Source: Candidatus Binataceae bacterium
GTDB lineage: Bacteria > Desulfobacterota > Binatia > Binatales > Binataceae
Direction: 5' to 3'
Length of the DNA stretch: 42,273 bases
NCBI GenBank assembly: GCA_030041155.1
Contig: JASHOJ010000123.1
Span: 1 to 42,273 of the forward strand
Shown one piece after another: positions 27,440 through 35,024 of the stretch (the stretch's first letter is position 1; every line of letters starts with the position of its first letter). The notes below the pieces were generated by a model. The model was not told where the DNA came from and did no database searches. It saw only the letters and a list, made by a program, of their open reading frames with translations. The translations under genes were made by a program, and so were the position numbers.

Positions 27440-28635
27440 CGCGATACCTCCACCGTTTTCAGCGCGCGCTCGATTATCGCAAGACCGGCATCGGCTTCCT
27501 CGCGTTTGAGGTTGAGCGGCGGCAGCAATCTAAGAACGTTTCCCGCGGTACCGTTCACGATCAGCTTTTCTTTAAGGCAGACATCGACCAATGGGCGCGG
27601 ATCGCCCTTCAGCACCACGCCTATGATCATTCCCAGGCCGCGAACCTCGATGACGTGGGGGCATTCCTTCGCGATCGTACGCAGCCGCTCCAGAATATGC
27701 GCGCCCACTTTTGTAGCGTTCTCGAGCACCGCTTCACGATCGATCACGTCAATCACCGACAACGCCGCGGCGCACGCAACGGGATTTCCGCCGAACGTGG
27801 TGCCGTGGCTTCCGGGCGTGAATGCCGCGGCGATCTCGCTCTTCGCGATCATCGCGCCGATAGGAAGGCCTCCGCCCAGCGCCTTTGCAAGGGTCACGAT
27901 GTCGGGTTTGATTCCCGAGTGCTGGAACGCAAAGAACTTGCCCGTCCGGCCCATTCCAACCTGAATCTCGTCCAGGATCAGGAGCATCTTGCGGCGATCG
28001 CAGAAATCGCGCAGGCGATTTAGATAGTCGGGATGAGGCATCACCACCCCGCCCTCGCCCTGAATCGGCTCGACCATCACGGCGACCGTTTCGTCGCGCA
28101 CGGCGCGGTCGAGAGCCGCGACATCGTCGAACGGCATCAGGCGAAAGCCCGGGACCAGCGGTTGGAACCCCTGATGGTATTTCTCCTGTCCGGTGGCGCT
28201 CAGAGTTGCGAGAGTGCGTCCGTGGAACGAGCCGAGCGCCGCAATGATCTCGAAGCGGCCGCCGCCATCCTTATGCCCCCAGCGCCGCGCAAGCTTGATC
28301 GCGGCCTCGTTCGCCTCCGCGCCCGAGTTGCCAAAGAAAACCCTGCCCCCACCAAAGCGGCTGGCCAGCCGCTCCGCAAGCCGAGCGGTCGGCTCGGTGT
28401 GGAAGACGTTGGAAACGTGAGTCAGCTTTTCGGCTTGTTCCTTGATCGCATGGACGACGCGCGGATGCCCATGGCCGAGACTCGTGACCGCAAGTCCGCA
28501 AAAGAAATCCAGATAGCGATTTCCGTCCGCATCGAAGAGATATGCGCCCTGTCCACGCTCAAAAGCAATTGGCAGACATCCGTAGATATCAACCAGATTG
28601 CGATGCGCCAGTTCAACGATTTCGCTGTTGTTCAT
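27436..28635 (-). CDS. argD: Acetylornithine aminotransferase
   Basis: About 399 residues, PLP fold-type I. 'NVFHTEPTARLAERL', the 'FGNSGAEANEAAIK' segment, 'LDEIQVGMGRTGKFFA' and the PLP lysine in LAKALGGGLP identify the family. It makes N-acetylornithine and in many bacteria also serves succinyl-DAP in lysine synthesis, which would suit a joined arg-lys operon. An ATG at 28635 with GCGAGAAG upstream is preferred to an in-frame TTG at 28662. It starts 50 bases after argB and overlaps argF. Confidence 0.95.
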   Translation of the reverse strand: MNNSEIVELAHRNLVDIYGCLPIAFERGQGAYLFDADGNRYLDFFCGLAVTSLGHGHPRVVHAIKEQAEKLTHVSNVFHTEPTARLAERLASRFGGGRVFFGNSGAEANEAAIKLARRWGHKDGGGRFEIIAALGSFHGRTLATLSATGQEKYHQGFQPLVPGFRLMPFDDVAALDRAVRDETVAVMVEPIQGEGGVVMPHPDYLNRLRDFCDRRKMLLILDEIQVGMGRTGKFFAFQHSGIKPDIVTLAKALGGGLPIGAMIAKSEIAAAFTPGSHGTTFGGNPVACAAALSVIDVIDREAVLENATKVGAHILERLRTIAKECPHVIEVRGLGMIIGVVLKGDPRPLVDVCLKEKLIVNGTAGNVLRLLPPLNLKREEADAGLAIIERALKTVEVSR

Positions 28636-28685
28636 CTTCTCGCTGCTATCTTGGCTCGCCAATGTCTTGAGTCGCTGTTCCCCCG

Positions 28686-29612
28686 CTACCGCCCGCGCTT
28701 GCCGCCGCGCGCGAGATCGGTAACGCGCGCGCGCCGCTCCACCACCTCGGTGCCGATTCCTGAGCGGGTGAAAATCTCCAGCAGAACTGCATGCCGCACG
28801 CGTCCGTCAAGGATATGAGTTTTCGCCACACCCTTGGCCAGCGCCTCGATGCAGCACTCCACCTTGGGAATCATGCCCTCGGCGATAACGCCTCGCCCGA
28901 TAAGCCGGCGCGCTTCAGATGAATCGAGCGCCGGAATCAGCTTTCCCTCACGATCCTTCACCCCATCGACGTCGCTCAGAAGGATCAGCTTTTCCGCGCG
29001 CAGCGCCGACGCTATTTCGCCCGCGGCCACGTCAGCATTGATATTGTAGGTCAACCCGTCGCGTCCGATTCCTATAGGCGCGATGACTGGAATGAAATTC
29101 GCCGCGTCCAGGGTGCGGATCACCTCCGGATTAACTTCGTCGACTTCGCCCACCAGTCCGATATCCACCGGACTCCTGCGGCCGCTCTCGTCCCGCACCA
29201 GCATCCGCATCTTGCGCGAGGTGATGAGCCCGCCGTCCTTTCCCGATAGCCCCACCGCGCGCCCCCCGTGACGCGTAATTAGCGTCACGATTTCCTTGTT
29301 GATGCGCTGCAGGACCATCTCGACCGCTTCCATCGTGGCCTCGTCGGTCACGCGCATCCCGCGCACGAAGCGCGGCTTGAGCCCGAGCTTGCCGATCAAC
29401 TCGTTTATCTGCGGCCCGCCGCCATGAACAATCACCGGATTGATCCCGACCAGATCGAGCAGAACCAGGTCCTGCGCAAAGCTGGAACGCAGCTCCTCGG
29501 ACTGCATCGCATGGCCGCCGTACTTGATGACAAAAATCTTGCCGCGAAAGCGCCGGATATAAGGCAGCGCTTCGATTAGCACTTCCGCTCTCTGGATGAG
29601 TTCTCTGGTCAC
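28686..29612 (-). CDS. argB: Acetylglutamate kinase
   Basis: About 308 residues, amino-acid kinase fold. Lys30 in KYGGHAM, the 'VHGGGPQINELIGKLG' loop and 'LLSDVDGV' are typical. It phosphorylates N-acetylglutamate and is often the arginine-feedback step. The N-terminal helix 'RELIQRAEVLIEALPYI' resembles that of arginine-sensitive hexameric forms, so feedback inhibition is plausible. I place the start at a GTG (29612) with CGAGA upstream because homologues begin there; a TTG at 29657 would give 323 residues. It opens the arginine part of the run, 127 bases after hslU. Confidence 0.94.
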   Translation of the reverse strand: MTRELIQRAEVLIEALPYIRRFRGKIFVIKYGGHAMQSEELRSSFAQDLVLLDLVGINPVIVHGGGPQINELIGKLGLKPRFVRGMRVTDEATMEAVEMVLQRINKEIVTLITRHGGRAVGLSGKDGGLITSRKMRMLVRDESGRRSPVDIGLVGEVDEVNPEVIRTLDAANFIPVIAPIGIGRDGLTYNINADVAAGEIASALRAEKLILLSDVDGVKDREGKLIPALDSSEARRLIGRGVIAEGMIPKVECCIEALAKGVAKTHILDGRVRHAVLLEIFTRSGIGTEVVERRARVTDLARGGKRGR

Positions 29613-29739
29613 CGTTGTCTCGCGCGGCGCAAGCAGCTGCCGCTCCACAGGTGGCAATCAAAACAGGCTTGAGCCCTCGGTGCAATTACCGGATGAATCG
29701 GCACTGCAGGCGCAGCTCTAAACCGGCGCGAGAAGATTA

Positions 29740-31113
29740 TTACAGGATGTAGCGCGAGAGGTCCTCGTCCTTGAGAATGGGATCCAGATGCCGATGCACG
29801 TAATCCGAGTCGATCACAAGCTTGCGGTCGGAGAGTTCCGGCGCGCTGAATGAAACCTCTTCCAGCAGACGCTCCAGCACCGTATGCAGCCGCCGCGCGC
29901 CGATGTTCTCGGTGCGCGAGTTTACCTGCTCCGCGATCTGCGCGAGGACCGACACCGCATCCGCGGTAAACTCCAGGCCCAGCCCCTCGGTCGCCATCAG
30001 CGCCACATATTGGCGCGTGAGCGAGTTCTCGGGCTCGGTGAGAATACGAATGAAATCCTCGCGCTCCAGCGCTTTCAGCTCCACCCGGATCGGGAAGCGG
30101 CCCTGGAACTCGGGAATCAGATCGCTCGGCTTGCTGGTATGGAACGCGCCGGAGGCGACAAACAGGATGTGATCGGTGCGGATCGCACCGTACTTGGTGT
30201 TAACCGTCGAGCCCTCGACGATCGGTAGAAGGTCACGCTGCACACCTTCGCGCGATACGTCGGGACCGCGGCTCGCTTCGCGTCCGGCAATCTTGTCGAT
30301 TTCGTCGATAAACACGATGCCCGACTGCTCCGCGCGCTGAATCGCCTCGTGCGCGACGCTTTCCATATCCACCAGCCGCGCGGCCTCCTCCTGCGTCAGA
30401 TATTCGAGCGCCTCCGGCATCTTGAGCTTACGGCGATGGGTTTTCTTGGGCATGATCTGGCTCATGAGATCCTTCATGTTGAATCCCATCTCCTCCATGC
30501 CCTGCGGCGTAAACACCTCGACCATCGGCATCGCATTCGCCGCGACCTCGATCTCCACTTCGCGATCGTTGAGATGACCCTGCTGAAGGAGTTTGCGCAG
30601 CTTCTCGCGCGTGTCGCGATGCGAATCGTTCTCGACCGGCTGGATGTCCCCCTCCGGGGTTATTCCCGCCGGCCGCCGCGCCTTGGTGGGCGGCGGAAAC
30701 AAGAGGTCCAGCAGCCGTTCCTCGGCGTTCTCACGCGCCTTGACCTTCACCCGGTCGCGCTCTTCCTCGCGCACCATCTTGACCGAGATTTCCGCCAGAT
30801 CGCGAATCATCGACTCCACATCGCGGCCGACGTAGCCGACTTCGGTGTAGCGCGATGCCTCAACCTTGATGAACGGGGCTTGCGCCAGCTTTGCGAGCCT
30901 GCGCGCGATCTCTGTCTTGCCGACGCCGGTCGGCCCGATCATCAGGATATTCTTGGGTGCTATTTCGTCGCGCAGATCGGGCGTGACGTTCTGCCGCCGC
31001 CATCGGTTGCGCAGCGCAATCGCGACCGCGCGTTTCGCGTCGTGCTGGCCCACGATGTAGCGGTCGAGCTCCGAGACAATCTCGCGCGGGGTCATTACCT
31101 GTGGAACTGACAT
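29740..31113 (-). CDS. hslU: ATP-dependent protease ATPase subunit HslU (ClpY)
   Basis: 457 residues. Walker A G-P-T-G-V-G-K-T (60-67), the pore loop GYVGRD (93-98), Walker B '[10 protein letters not shown]' and the C-terminal L-S-R-Y-I-L tail, which inserts into HslV, are present. The I domain lies between about residues 110 and 235. It unfolds substrates and feeds them to HslV. It follows hslV by 66 bases on the same strand. A second in-frame ATG at 31095 matches the usual start M-T-P-R-E-I, so the first six residues are uncertain. Confidence 0.96.
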   Translation of the reverse strand: MSVPQVMTPREIVSELDRYIVGQHDAKRAVAIALRNRWRRQNVTPDLRDEIAPKNILMIGPTGVGKTEIARRLAKLAQAPFIKVEASRYTEVGYVGRDVESMIRDLAEISVKMVREEERDRVKVKARENAEERLLDLLFPPPTKARRPAGITPEGDIQPVENDSHRDTREKLRKLLQQGHLNDREVEIEVAANAMPMVEVFTPQGMEEMGFNMKDLMSQIMPKKTHRRKLKMPEALEYLTQEEAARLVDMESVAHEAIQRAEQSGIVFIDEIDKIAGREASRGPDVSREGVQRDLLPIVEGSTVNTKYGAIRTDHILFVASGAFHTSKPSDLIPEFQGRFPIRVELKALEREDFIRILTEPENSLTRQYVALMATEGLGLEFTADAVSVLAQIAEQVNSRTENIGARRLHTVLERLLEEVSFSAPELSDRKLVIDSDYVHRHLDPILKDEDLSRYIL

Positions 31114-31179
31114 CGTTTACGCGGGCGGGTTTTAACCACTCTCTCTATCTAAAACAGTAGTCGGTATCGAAACCTGTGC

Positions 31180-31713
31180 CTATAACTCTTCGATCACGAA
31201 TTCGTCATTGGTGTAAACGCAGATCTCAGCCGCGATCTTGAGCGATGACTCCGCGATCTGCCGCGCCGACAGGCCCGGATTGTTGCGCACCAGCGCTCGC
31301 GCCGCGGACAGGGCGAAATTACCGCCTGAACCGATCGCCAGGATTCCGTCATCCGGCTCTATTACGTCGCCCACCCCGGAAAGCAGCAGCGAGGTCTCTT
31401 TGTCCGCCACCACCAGCATCGCTTCCAGCCGCCGCAGCACTCGGTCGGTGCGCCAATCCTTGGCCATCTCCACCGCCGCGCGTCTGAGCACGCCGCCATA
31501 CTCCTGCAGCTTGCCCTCAAATTTGTCGAATAACGTCAGTCCGTCTGCGGTCGATCCGGCGAAGCCCGCAAGCACGCGGTCTCCATGCAGCCGCCGCACT
31601 TTGCGCGCGCGCGCCTTCATGATTGTCGATCCGGCGGTCACCTGGCCATCGCCCGCCATCACGACGTGGTCATCATGGCGGACGCTTAGGATTGTGGTGC
31701 TGCGTATTTTCAT
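31180..31713 (-). CDS. hslV: ATP-dependent protease proteolytic subunit HslV (ClpQ)
   Basis: 177 residues of the proteasome-like N-terminal nucleophile family. The active-site threonine is Thr6 in S-T-T-I-L-S-V, so a five-residue propeptide (MKIRS) must be removed, unlike enteric HslV where only Met precedes the Thr. 'GDGQVT', 'KARKVRRL'-like and '[14 protein letters not shown]' regions are conserved. It forms the double hexameric chamber capped by HslU. It starts eight bases after the xerC stop. Confidence 0.95.
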   Translation of the reverse strand: MKIRSTTILSVRHDDHVVMAGDGQVTAGSTIMKARARKVRRLHGDRVLAGFAGSTADGLTLFDKFEGKLQEYGGVLRRAAVEMAKDWRTDRVLRRLEAMLVVADKETSLLLSGVGDVIEPDDGILAIGSGGNFALSAARALVRNNPGLSARQIAESSLKIAAEICVYTNDEFVIEEL

Positions 31714-31721
31714 GATCGTCG

Positions 31722-32654
31722 TCAGGCGCGCGGATGCGCGCGCCGGTAGACCTCTTTGAGATGGCTGATGCTGACGTGCGTGTAGCGCTGGGTGGTGGCA
31801 AGGCTCGCATGCCCCAGCATCTCCTGGATCGATCGCAGGTCGGCGCCGCTGTCAAGAAGATGGGTCGCGAACGAGTGCCTGAGGCTGTGCGGTGTCAGAC
31901 TCGCCGCCGCACCGGATCGCAGGATACGCGCGCGAACGATGTTCTCGACGCTGCGGGTGGTAAGCCGAGCGCCGCGCAGATTCACGATCACGGGCTGACC
32001 GCTTTCGGGCGCGGGTTCGATCGCGCGCCGATACTCGCAAAGCGCATCCAGCGCCACTTCACCGATAGGTACGACGCGATCCTTGTTGCCTTTTCCGGCG
32101 CGCACCGTGACCATCCCAAGCTCCTCGTCGATATCGCGCCAGTCGAGGCCAATCAGCTCGCTCACTCTGAGTCCGGTCGAGTAAAGAGTCTCGATTATCG
32201 CCCGATCGCGCAGCGCCGCCAGCTGACTCGCGTCAGCATCGCATTCGATAATCCGCACTATATCGTCGATCTCCGCCACCTTGGGCAGGCGCCGTTCGGA
32301 TTTGGGCGAGCGCAGAGCGCGCGCGGGATTGGAAATGCCGCTCGTGTTTTCGAGATAGCGAAAGAAAGCCTTGACCGCGCCAAGGCGTCTCTGAACCGTC
32401 GCGCGTTTGCGCGTCTTCATCAACGCCGCAAGCCATTCGCGAATATCGTCGGGCGATATTGCCGCGGGGTCCACTTCGTCGCGTTTTCTGCCAAGCGTCG
32501 CCGCCCGATCGAGCAGGAAGTCGCGAAAAAAGCGAAGATCGCGGCGGTAATTGTCAACCGTATGCCATGACGCGCGCGATCCGCTTGCGAGCGCCGCGGC
32601 AAATGCCTCGATCTGACGCGCCATCCCGGTCGCGTCGCCCGCAGTCGCCTTCAT
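31722..32654 (-). CDS. xerC: Tyrosine recombinase XerC
   Basis: About 310 residues. The SAM-like N-domain (about 10-100) is followed by the catalytic domain with Arg163 (TGLRVSEL), Lys188 (GKGNKD), His256 and Arg259 ([11 protein letters not shown]), His282 (LGHAS) and the nucleophile Tyr291 (TTQRYTH). All six key residues are kept. It resolves chromosome dimers at dif. The ATG at 32654 has GAGG six bases upstream; a longer frame from 32738 has no support. The neighbourhood xerC-hslV-hslU is widely conserved, which marks this as the housekeeping recombinase and not a phage integrase. Confidence 0.93.
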   Translation of the reverse strand: MKATAGDATGMARQIEAFAAALASGSRASWHTVDNYRRDLRFFRDFLLDRAATLGRKRDEVDPAAISPDDIREWLAALMKTRKRATVQRRLGAVKAFFRYLENTSGISNPARALRSPKSERRLPKVAEIDDIVRIIECDADASQLAALRDRAIIETLYSTGLRVSELIGLDWRDIDEELGMVTVRAGKGNKDRVVPIGEVALDALCEYRRAIEPAPESGQPVIVNLRGARLTTRSVENIVRARILRSGAAASLTPHSLRHSFATHLLDSGADLRSIQEMLGHASLATTQRYTHVSISHLKEVYRRAHPRA

Positions 32655-32758
32655 CTCGCGCCTCACAGCCACAGCGGCTATGCTATCAAGGGCGGGATGA
32701 GCGAAAAAGCCGACCGGCGGCAAACGCTCGCGCGGCATGCAATGCCAGGTTATCCGCG

Positions 32759-33049
32759 ATGAATTGCTTCTTCTGCGGCCGCCAAATTGAGGTCCTGGAA
32801 CGGGTGGGCTTTCGCGACACCTGTCCCGGATGCGATCGCGCGGTGCACGTATGCCGCAACTGCGATTTCTACGATCCCGCGTACAACAATCAGTGCCGGG
32901 AGACGATGGCGGATCGGGTGGTCGACAAAGAACGCGCGAACTTCTGCGAGTATTTTAAGCCCGCCGGGAAACCCTCCGTGGCGTCCAGCGCGGCGTCGGC
33001 AAAGAGCAGCACGCAGAAAAAACTGGACGCTCTATTCAGGAAGAAGTGA
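32759..33049 (+). CDS. 96-residue cysteine-rich zinc-ribbon protein
   Basis: Three CxxC pairs, Cys3/Cys6, Cys22/Cys25 and Cys32/Cys35, plus Cys46 and Cys63, occupy the first two thirds. The phrase 'CRNCDFYDPAYNNQC' and 'DKERANFCEYF' look strongly conserved, while the last 30 residues are a Ser/Ala/Lys-rich tail. Two zinc sites are likely. The ATG has only a weak AGG upstream. The stop overlaps the start region of glmU (TGA at 33047-33049 against ATG at 33049), so the two are translationally coupled. Function is unknown. It is divergent from xerC with 104 bases between. Confidence 0.78.
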   Translation: MNCFFCGRQIEVLERVGFRDTCPGCDRAVHVCRNCDFYDPAYNNQCRETMADRVVDKERANFCEYFKPAGKPSVASSAASAKSSTQKKLDALFRKK

Positions 33050-34503
33050 TGAAGTCCACCCGCGGCCAGCAGACGGGCGACAGCTTCGCCGCGATCCTGC
33101 TCGCAGCGGGACTCGGCACCCGGATGCGCTCGGCTCGCGCAAAGGTGCTGCATGAACTCGCCGGCGCGCCGATGATAGCGCGCCCGCTTAGCGCTATCGC
33201 CGCTTCGGGCGCGGACCCGATCGTGGTGGTAGTCGGCTATCAGGCGGATCTGGTCAGAGAAGCCGCCGCCGCGGCGCTTCCAGGCCGCCGTCTCGAATTC
33301 GCCCTTCAGCCCGAATTGCGCGGCACCGGCGATTCCGCGCGAATCGGGATGACCGCACTCGCACCTGACTATCGCGGCGACGTGCTCATCGCGTACGGCG
33401 ACATGCCGATGCTGTCGCCCGCGTCGTTAGTCAAGTTCGCGGCGGATCATCGGCGAAATGACGCCGTGCTCTCGTTTATCAGCGTAATTGTCAAAGATGG
33501 CGGCGCGTATGGGCGCGTAGTCCGCGACGCCGATGGAAACGTGTGCGCGATCGTCGAGGCGCGCGACGCATCCGCAGCCGAGCGCGCGATCCCGGAAGTG
33601 AATACCGGTGTTTACCTGGCGCGCGCGGAATTTCTGCGCGCCGCCCTTGCCGATCTCAAGTGCGACAACGCGCAGCGCGAATTCTACCTGACCGACATTG
33701 TCGCGATCGCGCGTGGCCGCGGCCTGAAGGTGCGGGCCTGCCTCGCATCCGACCCGTCCGAATTCGCGGGCGTGAATTCACGCCAGGAGCTGGCATCGAT
33801 GGAAGCTCAGATTCGAAATCAGGTTAACGATCGCCTGATGGCATCCGGGGTCACGCTGGTCGACCCCGCATCGGTCTACATTTCCGATCAGGCTGAAATC
33901 GCCGCCGACGTGACGATCGGCCCGAACGTCCAGATCCTCGGGCGATGCCGTATCGGCGAGGGCACTCTGATCGAAGGCACCGCGTACCTGAGCGACGTCG
34001 AGGTCGGGCCGCGATGCCATCTGAAAATCGGCGTTCGCGCCGAGGAATGCCGCATCGGCGAGGAGTCCGAGATCGGACCATTCGCAAATCTGCGCGCCGG
34101 CACCGACCTTGAGGGCCATAACCGAATCGGAAATTTCGTCGAGACCAAGAAGGCCAAAATCGGGCGCGGCACCAAGGCAAGCCATCTCAGTTATCTTGGC
34201 GACGCCACCATCGGCCGCGACACCAACATCGGATGCGGCGTTATCACCGTTAATTACGACGGCTACGACAAGCATCAGACCCAGATCGGCGACCGCTGCA
34301 TGATCGGATGCGATACGCAACTGGTCGCGCCGATAAAAGTTGGCAGCGACGTGTATGTCGCATCCGGCACCACCATCATTCGCGAGGTGAATGACGGTGC
34401 GCTGGTGATGTCGCATCATCCGCAGCGCGAAAAGCCCGGATGGATCGAGTCGTGGCGCGCCCGCCATGGCGACGCGAGCGGCGGCAAATCCGGCGACAGA
34501 TAG
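33049..34503 (+). CDS. glmU: Bifunctional GlmU: GlcNAc-1-P uridyltransferase / GlcN-1-P acetyltransferase
   Basis: About 484 residues. The N-terminal pyrophosphorylase has the nucleotide loop L-A-A-G-L-G-T-R-M (about 17-25) and 'GDMPML'. The C-terminal left-handed beta helix begins near residue 265 with hexapeptide repeats ('IGPNVQI', 'VEVGPRCHL') and contains 'NYDGYDKHQT', the acetyl-CoA/GlcN-1-P site. It makes UDP-GlcNAc from glucosamine-1-phosphate. AGGA precedes the ATG at 33049; a GTG at 33046 is also in frame. glmS lies downstream, so the first and last dedicated steps of UDP-GlcNAc synthesis are together, though glmM is absent. Confidence 0.96.
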   Translation: MKSTRGQQTGDSFAAILLAAGLGTRMRSARAKVLHELAGAPMIARPLSAIAASGADPIVVVVGYQADLVREAAAAALPGRRLEFALQPELRGTGDSARIGMTALAPDYRGDVLIAYGDMPMLSPASLVKFAADHRRNDAVLSFISVIVKDGGAYGRVVRDADGNVCAIVEARDASAAERAIPEVNTGVYLARAEFLRAALADLKCDNAQREFYLTDIVAIARGRGLKVRACLASDPSEFAGVNSRQELASMEAQIRNQVNDRLMASGVTLVDPASVYISDQAEIAADVTIGPNVQILGRCRIGEGTLIEGTAYLSDVEVGPRCHLKIGVRAEECRIGEESEIGPFANLRAGTDLEGHNRIGNFVETKKAKIGRGTKASHLSYLGDATIGRDTNIGCGVITVNYDGYDKHQTQIGDRCMIGCDTQLVAPIKVGSDVYVASGTTIIREVNDGALVMSHHPQREKPGWIESWRARHGDASGGKSGDR

Positions 34504-34566
34504 TCGGCGCGCGGGTAACGTGAAGCGACACCGCAGCGCTATCATCGACCGGCTGCTGCATAGTGA

Positions 34567-34592
34567 AAAGCCCTCAATTCGCAGTGGGTTTT
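34567..34592 (+). terminator. Possible weak terminator after glmU
   Basis: A seven-pair stem (34567-34573 with 34586-34592, one G-U pair) closes a 12-base loop, and the second arm ends in GGGTTTT. It is 63 bases after the glmU stop. The stem is short and A-T rich at the base, so it may only be a partial terminator. Confidence 0.35.
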
Positions 34593-34611
34593 ACGCAGCA
34601 AATAATGTCCC

Positions 34612-34640
34612 TTGAATGAACTCGCGCGCGAATCCATAAT
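34612..34640 (+). promoter_or_regulatory. Sigma-70-like promoter for the glmS leader
   Basis: TTGAAT (34612-34617) and CATAAT (34635-34640) are separated by exactly 17 bases in an AT-rich patch of an otherwise GC-rich region. Transcription would begin near 34647, about 60 bases before the ribozyme and about 380 before the glmS ATG. This is pattern matching only. Confidence 0.55.
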
Positions 34641-34708
34641 AAAGCTAACGGATCGGAGAAAAATCATACAGCGAGGAAAACTGGTAAAGACCGAATAGTA
34701 AGCGAGAG

Positions 34709-34856
34709 TAGCGCCAGGACTCGCGGCGCCCTTGAGGCTCGCGAGTTGACGAGGTGGAAGCAGCATCGAAGAATTCGGCGGATGGCTTCCCGGTTGCACA
34801 ATCGTTAGAGGCAAACAAACTGCGCGGGTGACCGCGCGACAAAAACCGCCTCCCGT
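34709..34856 (+). ncRNA. glmS ribozyme: glmS self-cleaving ribozyme
   Basis: The transcript matches the glmS ribozyme consensus (Rfam glmS family, from memory). Cleavage is expected between A710 and G711, before GCGCC. Conserved strings are GTTGACGAGG (34745-34754), ATCGAA (34765-34770), TCGGCGGAT (34775-34783) and TCGTTAGAGG (34802-34811). P1 pairs 34719-34725 with 34740-34746 (7 bp). A core stem pairs 34756-34761 with 34785-34790. P3 pairs 34791-34795 with 34800-34804, P3.1 pairs GAGGC 34808-34812 with GCCTC 34848-34852, and P4 (34822-34827 with 34832-34837) is capped by a GUGA tetraloop. Glucosamine-6-phosphate acts as the cofactor for cleavage, after which the glmS message is degraded. 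It lies 5' of glmS in the correct orientation. Confidence 0.9.
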
Positions 34857-35024
34857 GCCAGGGCTTTCGCGCCCTGATCCGAAACCAAAACTCTCCCACT
34901 TAAATCGCTGATGATCGCGGCACGCGCCCACTCGAGGCGTGCGCGCCGCCTCTGATCCCGAAAACCCCGCCACTCGGCGCGCGATAGGCGCGCGCCACGC
35001 GGCGGCTTACGGGAGGAAGCGTTC

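Larger units (their letters stand above)
34504..35024 (+). other. Non-coding glmU-glmS intergenic region (521 bases)
   Basis: No convincing gene lies here on either strand. The first half is AT-rich compared with the neighbours and holds a weak terminator-like hairpin and a sigma-70-like promoter. The middle is a glmS-type self-cleaving ribozyme. Between the ribozyme and glmS are a small GC hairpin (34859-34876) and about 130 bases of GC-rich leader ending in GGGAGGA, eight bases before the glmS ATG. Confidence 0.8.

Noticed and set aside
26756..27964. 402-codon plus-strand frame over argF and argD
   Set aside because: Shadow frame opposite conserved genes, with low-complexity Arg-rich sequence.
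30349..31110. 253-codon plus-strand frame within hslU
   Set aside because: Antisense to hslU; rich in Leu/Arg/His from reversed codons and without a domain.
31722..32654. Tyrosine recombinase as sign of a prophage or integrative element
   Set aside because: Neighbouring hslVU and the XerC-type motifs identify the housekeeping dimer-resolution enzyme; no attachment-site repeats, phage genes or tRNA are nearby.
34542..34973. 143-codon minus-strand frame over the glmS leader
   Set aside because: It overlaps the ribozyme, whose stems and conserved strings explain the sequence better; the peptide has no known features.
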